A stretch of DNA of 63,010 nucleotides from Ectocarpus siliculosus (lineage: Eukaryota > Sar > Phaeophyceae > Ectocarpales > Ectocarpaceae): NCBI GenBank assembly GCA_000310025.1, contig FN648885.1, positions 165,061 to 228,070 on the forward strand, written 5' to 3'. Below, piece by piece: positions 56,930 to 63,010 of the stretch (its first letter is position 1; every line of letters begins with the position of its first letter). The position numbers were made by a program, and so were the translations under genes. The notes under the pieces are model-generated. The model was given only the letters and a program-made list of their open reading frames with translations, was not told the DNA's origin and made no database searches.

Positions 56930-59845
56930 TTTGCGGCGTGCGTTGCGGAGACCATCGACAACAGCTGTTTCTGGAGCAAGGGACAGTTGCCTCAAGCCAC
57001 GCAGGACTCTCTTCGATTCATTTCACACACCTGCATTAGGACATAGCTACCAACCCCTTACTACGCCGATGCACCACACGTCCTGACGGTGGCGGAGAGT
57101 GAGACACTCGTGAACACGCGAAACCCTCATCGGCAACACAAACAGGCGGGGCACGTGGAAAAGAAAGTGTAACAACGAAAAACTCAGCGGAGGGCAACGT
57201 CTTGTCAACTCGTACGCTGCCCACCTGCCTCTGGCATGTACCTCTCCTCCCCCGCCCTCTCTTCTCTCACTCTCGGACACAAGCAAAGAGAGTGAAAATC
57301 GTTGTATTACACGCGCGCGTCCCGAACAGCCATGTCGTCTCCAGTCTCCCTCTTTTGGACTTTTCGATAGTAGACTTTTCCTGCCTGCCCTTAACCTTGT
57401 GCAAGTTACTGCAAGACCAAGACACATACGTGCACCACCCTGCCTGTCCGAAAACATAGAGGCCATTCGAATACAAGCCGAATACCACAATGGTCCCTAT
57501 ATTCCCGAACAGAGTTGTATACCCAATATTTCCGAACAGAGTGGTACCCGTATCTGGTAAGACTACACCCCGCCGATAGATCGTATATATGACACATACA
57601 ACCAAAGGATATTTGTTATAATACATCCGAAGGATACTTGTTGTGGCCGTGTTCGCCTCTAAAACAAGTCCCGGCAGGATACGCATAGCAGCAAACGCTT
57701 GGACTGTGCAAGTCAAAAACTTATCTGCACTGCATGCACTGTTCACTGGTCACCACCCGTAAACAGGTCTACCCCCGACACCCCTGAGAAAATGTGTTCC
57801 TGACACTCATTTCGCTAGGCGCCCAGCTAGCCCTTGTCACAACAACCATCGGTATGATGACCCGCTCCGTCTATTCCTTCCCCTCAAGCCGCTTTGCTGC
57901 AGTGTTGCTGTGCGTCACCCCCTACAAAGGTTTCGTCGAATCGCGATATTCATAGTCGTCGAATATTCCCTTCTGGTTGTCGTAACGGCACAAAAGTGCT
58001 GTGAGCGCTGATTTGGAGTGAAGATAAACAGAAAAAAAAATGGTGGAGCACAGCGTATTTGGATGTTGGACCACCCTTGACAACAACACATCCCAGAACA
58101 ACAAAACCTTTGGCTGCAATCACCCCCCTGAGAGCGCTTTGGCCGAAGGCGTGCCGTGTTTGCAATACAATCAAGCACGCGGGGGCAAAGCGTCCAGAGT
58201 GGTGGAATCGAAGCGAAGAGCAAGCATGGAAAAAAGCAAGTCCAAGAAAAGAACGAACAGAAATACCGTTTTGTATGCATTTGCTTCGACACACCGAAAG
58301 GCCGAGTCATTCACTCTGTTCGGTGTGCGTGTTCGCAATATTGCACCGCCGTTCCAGGATGTTGCTATCTGGCGTGCTGTCTTTGTTTCTGCATATATAT
58401 TCAGGCGCACCTAGACGCCCTTGCCTGCAATCATCGCTGCTGCCCACCATTTTTTTTGGTAGACGAGGGTGACGTTCGTATCGTTCGTGGAGGAGCCGTT
58501 GGACGTTCAATAAAGTGATGGATAGGAGACACAGCATACAGCAGCACTATTTCTTCGGGCCAGCCTGTCAGGGTTGTGGAAGGAACGCGCCCGTGACATC
58601 TGAACTCAATAACCCTCAATCAGCACCCCCCCCTCCCACTACACGACCTTCCTCGATCACGCTTGCCTCGGTAGGACCGTAGAACGCTTTCCTGCCAAAC
58701 AAACGGCGCAAGCATCGACCCCTGCCGCGGAAAAAAAAGAAACAACAGTGTGACTGGACGATTGGTCAGGATCAAACCTTATCAGCATAGGTGAGCAGAG
58801 ACCGCGCTCTCCCAGCCAAAGACAAACACCCAAAAAAGGGGCCAAGCGTTTCATTAGCGTGGTCGACGCATATTTGAAGGATGATGCACAAAACAAAAAT
58901 CACACACACACTAAATCTCTGTTTGCCCATCCTCTACAGTAGTCGGGTATAGTAGAACGTTTTTCCTCGGTGACGCAACTCTAGCACAACAACACACAAA
59001 CACACTCGTCAACTTATCAACTTTGATACAAAAAAACGCTAAGTGTTGGGATTTGTCGGGCATGCACGAACAGCTAGCACGCACGCAGCAGCGTTTCCAG
59101 GAATAACATCACCCACCTCCGGACAGATAGACCCCAGAATGACTTCCACAGTGAAGAAAACGACAACGACGGAGCTAAAAACAAGAAAATACGAAGACCA
59201 GGCGCACCCTGTGCCTTCCCTAGACATCACATCAACGTAGATGGGGGACAAACGACATAAAAAAGTTCCTTTCAAGGGTGGGTGAAGACCCCTTTATACC
59301 GACTAAATATACAAGATAACACCCAGCACAGCAATGAAGTCGATCGGTTATCTCCAGGGGCATCATCACTAGCAATCGGATTTGCCACGAATCCTCCTCC
59401 CCCCCCCCTCTATTTCTCCTCCGTGTGCCCTCCTCATCCTCCTCCTCCTCCAAGCACAAACATCCTTTGCTGTTTCGAGACATAAAAACCATTTGCAGGT
59501 GACGACAAGCCCTCCTGCTCTCCAACGAAATATACACCAAAACACCGTCAACGGGCCTAACGCAGGTCTACGTACTATACACATTCCGCCATCCTACCAC
59601 AACAGACACTACGCCCTGGCCTTGAAACAACGGCCAGTCTCGTCGATGAGCCTGTCATTGTACTTTGTAGCTGTGGATTGAGCTACAAGGGGAGAATCTC
59701 CAAGACTGTGACCGCGTTAAAAAAAAACAAGACAAGCAAAGGCATCAACTCAACAAAACCACGCCACGAAGATAATGTAAACCCCAGGGTCAGGCCTCAC
59801 CATGACGCCCAGCCCCCCTCCTCCGAAAAATTTTAACTTTGTAAA
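56930..59845. other. Intergenic stretch without a recognised gene
   Basis: Open frames up to about 160 codons (57267-57746 minus, 58040-58472 plus) are overlapping and unassigned. CCCGAACAGAG and TTCCGAACAGAGT, with GTTGTATACCCAATA between, form a short direct repeat near 57502-57545. Nothing else is evident. Confidence 0.4.
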
Positions 59846-59848
59846 TTC

Positions 59849-59872
59849 CTCTCTCTCTCTCTCTCTCTCTCT
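59849..59872. repeat. (CT)n microsatellite
   Basis: Twelve CT dinucleotides, downstream (on minus) of the last membrane-protein exon. Confidence 0.9.
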
Positions 59873-60099
59873 CCACCATCTCACTCACTTGTCTCTCGCC
59901 GGCTGACTCACGCCAAGACAGACTGAGACCACAACACACACACACTTTCGGTATCAAACACAAGTCTACTATACAAGATGGTATTGAAAGTCACACCAGG
60001 GTACGCCACGGCTGCATGCTGCACGAACTGGGGCGGTTCTTTCATTCAGCATGCAACAAGCTAGGCCGACGCCTGCATCCACCCGTAGGCAGCATCAAA

Positions 60100-60310
60100 G
60101 GGGCTGGGACATAAAACAATTCCGTGCCCTTTACAACGTCCTAGGGTGGGGATGAGACAATTCCGTGCCATTTTCAAGGCATCCGAGGGCTGGGAGTTGG
60201 AGTCTCCAAATGGACCGGGATAGAATACAATCCAATCCGTTGCCACTTAAAAAGACACCCAAGGACCGGGGCAAGACAATCCCGTGCCCCCTTCAAGACA
60301 TCCAAGGGCC
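60100..60310 (-). repeat. Tandem repeat overlapping the membrane-protein stop codon
   Basis: On the minus strand, four to five units of about 43-50 bases share CCTTGGATGTCTTGAA or CCTCGGATGCCTTGAA, GGGGCACGGGATTGTCT or TGGCACGGAATTGTCT, and CCCC. The first unit contains the final codons (Pro-Trp-Met-Ser) and stop of the gene; the others form its 3' flank. Confidence 0.8.
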
Positions 60311-62762
60311 CGCAGCGCCGGTGCCATCGCCCGGCGAAGGCCTCATCTCGTCCATCTCGGGCCCGGCATCCGGCACTGCCGGACGCATGCCTCCGTCGCC
60401 CCCACCTAGCCTCCTAGATGACGACGACCTTCCCCTTCCCCCGTCCCTCCGCGACTTGGACGATCTCTTCTTGGCCCTCTTCTTACGGACGCCGTCTCCC
60501 TCGCCGCCGGCACCACCTCCTCCCGCTACGGGCAACGGCGGCGCGGGCTCCATCTCCACCACCCCCGGCGGGGCGCTCTCCGCTTCCGCCGGCACCAGGC
60601 CGGGGTAACCGCTGCCGCCGCCGCCGTCTCTCCTGGGGTGGATGGGAGAGTGGGACCCCGACGACGACCGCAAGCCCATCTCGCCGATGCCGCTGCTCCC
60701 GGCGGTCCCACGGTACACCGGGAAAGACGGAGCGGCACCGCCGATTCCGCCGGTACCGGTGTCGACGGGGGGGTGGACGTTGCTGCTCGTGCCCGCGAAA
60801 GCCACGTGCGCCTTCTTGTCCTGGCCCGCCGACGAGAGCATGAACACTTGGGAGCCGCGGGGTCGGGGGCCTCCCCCCCCGGCGGCCCCGGCGGCGGCGA
60901 CGGCGGCGGCGGCGGCCGCCTTCTCGGCGTCGAAAACCTCGGGTGCGCTAGCGGCGCCACTGTTTCTGGAGGCCCCGAATGCCTGGAGGGGGGGGGCGGG
61001 GTCATGGTGTGTTCGAAAGGACAATCCCAAGGACAAGAGCAACAAACGACAGGCCTATGTTATTAATAGACAAGGCATATACAAGCGTTGCCTGCAAGGC
61101 AAAGCTGTGAACGTAACGTCAATTGCTTGTCCGCCGACCCACACCCAACTCCGACGATGCCGAGTACTGAGACGGGACACACCAGTACCGCGCTGTTCAC
61201 TCCGCGATCACATCCACAAAAAAAAATCCTTCTTCCGTGAGGAAAACATAAAAATCTCAAAAATATTCCATAGTTGCTAGAATATTATACCAGGTAAGCA
61301 AAACCGATCCAGGGACGGCAATAAACCGGCCAAAACCCTCTCAAGGTGGCCATCTAACAAGATAAACCATTACGCGTACACACACAAGAGGGTCAAAAAC
61401 CGAGCAGCTTGTTCGTAAGGAAAAGAACAACGCCCGCGGCATGTCCATCAAAAAGTAACAACAGCACGTGTCACGACGGCAGCAAACAACCACGGTACCG
61501 TACGGTGCAGTGCTCCGGCCAAACCAAGTCACCCACCACAAGTTCCCGGACTACTGCAAATTGACCCCCTTCGGCAAATAGGTGCCACTAACCGCCGAAC
61601 CGCGAAGGCATGCATACGTCCTCACCCTGTTCATCGGCACATCTTCAAGCTTCGGCGCGTACAGCGACCCGCTCGTCCTAAACTTGTCCTCCAGGTCGCC
61701 GGCGCCACCCTTGCCGGTGCCCCCCCCCCTCCCCCCGTCCTTTCTCTTTCGATCACCGCGGCGCCGCCGCAGGAAGATGTGGTCGTCACGGCCGTCGGCC
61801 TCGCGGTTGCCACGGGAAAGGCGACGGGCCTCCCAGAGGCACTCCGCGACGGCCACCACCACCAGCCCGATCGTCAAGAGGATCAGGAGCACGCCGAGCA
61901 CTAGCTGGCTCTGGGTCTCCTCATCGGCGAGGTCCACCTGCAGACAACCCACAGTAAATACGAGTTTTGTCGGCGCACATCGTCGCCAGCTGATTTTATT
62001 CGGCACACGTCGTCGTCAGCAGATGTTAAAAGAGGGACACACAGTCGACCAAAATTAGGGTGCGTGTATTGTACTCCGGAGTACAGTAGTGCTCTCCCAC
62101 TTTCGTCAAACCGGTGGGACTGTACCCATGTTGGGACACGACAGCACCGTTTTGCCGAATAACACACATTCCGTGCACGCCAACCTGCCACTTTCGACGC
62201 GCCACGCCGTGTGCTGATTTCACATGGGCCGGCCGTAGTTGGTCTATGCTAAAGGTTCGAACCAGAGTAAAAATAAAGGTGTGAAAAAAGGACCACGGGG
62301 TTTTGCTGGTGGCAGAAAGTGCCGATCGAACGATAGTGTCACTTGCCCCAAAGTAGACGGTGAAAAACGAGCGGCGCAAATGGAAACTCCACGCTGTCTC
62401 ATGCTCTAAAATGGTGCCAGTGCCCAATCAAAAACGACAACGCCTCTCCCTGTCTGAATTAATCCCCATTTCTCGGTTCCGCCAAAGCCTAAGTGTGTAC
62501 GTCCCCCTCTTCTCACCCGCACAACGAGCCCCATGAACATCGTCAGGAAGATGGCCAACGCCCCCAGCGTGTACGCTCGGTGGTCGTCGGGGTCGCTGTA
62601 AGGGCTCACGAAGGCGAAGACGGCCACGGTCAGCACCGCCAGCACGCACGCCACGGCAGCCTGCCCCGCAGAGTTAGGCAGGATGAACACCAGGCACCCC
62701 GTGAGCAGCAGCCGCCTGAAACACTCCAGCACTTCGTAGTAGTACGCCGCGGGCCGGTACGC
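60293..62762 (-). CDS. Multi-pass membrane protein, C-terminal three exons (5'-partial)
   Basis: Exons 62762-62517, 61937-61626 and 60982-60293 (stop TGA) are all phase 0 and give 415 residues. The first has YYYEVLECFRRLLLTG and three hydrophobic spans (LLLTGCLVFILPNSAG; AAVACVLAVLTVAVFAFVSP; LGALAIFLTMFMGLVV). The second adds LVLGVLLILLTIGLVVVAVA, then a basic FLRRRRGDRKRK cluster. The third is Gly/Ala/Ser/Pro-rich, with an Ala-rich run and a KKRAKKRSSKSRR cluster. A Y-x-E-x-x-E-x-x-R-R-L-L-L-T-G block followed by spans and an SPY-S-D motif is the kind of C-terminal channel-like region found on large stramenopile surface proteins; this family link is from memory and tentative. Upstream exons lie beyond 63010. 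The acceptor of the first exon has a 26-base C tract as its pyrimidine stretch. Confidence 0.8.
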
Positions 62763-63010
62763 CTGATTGGGGAACGGGCGGGTGGCGGGGGGGGGGGGGG
62801 GGGGGGGGGGGGTCTTGAACAATCTTCCACAGCGGGGATGACTTCATCCAAAAAATCCCCCCTTTATGCAAAGTCCTTCACTGACTTGCGGAGGTGGTCC
62901 CACCTCACCCCCCCCTGAAAACAGCGTTGAGGGGGGGGTGGCATTTGGTGCTCTATCGGGAGTGACCCTGGCATATTGACGGAGTTGATTGTCTCCCCCC
63001 CGGTCCATGG
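62763..63010 (-). other. Intron upstream of the first visible membrane-protein exon
   Basis: Contains a G26 run (62787-62812, poly-C on the coding strand), about 24 bases from the acceptor, and further G/C runs near 62925 and 62995. No exon seen. Confidence 0.6.

Overview
This window is nuclear DNA of an intron-rich eukaryote, most probably a brown alga (Ectocarpus-like stramenopile). That placement is an inference from four things: an intraflagellar-transport gene (so a lineage with flagellate cells), a multi-exon membrane kinase with one propeller blade per exon, a decayed Ty3/gypsy chromovirus and a Helitron relic, and small exons scattered among long, repeat-filled introns. The assembly has one N gap (12773-12851) bordered by G homopolymers.

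Left part (1-8.4 kb, + strand): nine exons give the C-terminal 433 residues of IFT80, an IFT-B subunit. The N-terminal propeller lies left of the window. One exon carries a single-base frameshift. Introns and 3' UTR hold tandem duplications of exon edges and copies of an interspersed repeat that recurs near 36 kb.

Middle-left (8.4-26.8 kb) is mostly non-genic: a GC hairpin, the N gap, a tRNA-like pol III relic, several islands made of short palindromes (CCCATGGG, GGACGTCC, GGCCGGCC types), a possible small secreted-protein gene at 16.2 kb, a 514-bp satellite of 3.3 units (18.05-19.75 kb), and broken minus-strand coding relics (20.5-23.6 kb).

26.8-35.5 kb (- strand): a degenerate Ty3/gypsy chromovirus with gag, protease, reverse transcriptase, RNase H, integrase and chromodomain. 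It has several frameshifts, a mutated zinc knuckle, and an integrase that lacks two of its three catalytic acids. A left LTR was not found.

37.9-48.7 kb (- strand): the best complete gene, 14 exons and 1162 residues. It encodes a signal peptide, seven propeller repeats, a Ser/Thr/Pro stalk, one membrane span, a cytosolic helical bundle that resembles the MLKL/Cbl N-terminal type, and a TKL-like kinase domain. Its large intron holds two related hairpin elements (MITE-like).

49-60 kb is again repeat-rich: palindrome islands, a Helitron N-terminal fragment, a 41/42-base inverted repeat, and a Cys-rich coding relic with an in-frame TGA. At the right edge (60.3-62.8 kb, - strand) three exons encode the multi-pass C-terminus of a membrane protein whose 5' part lies outside the window. 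Of 23 internal introns in the three solid genes, 22 are phase 0.
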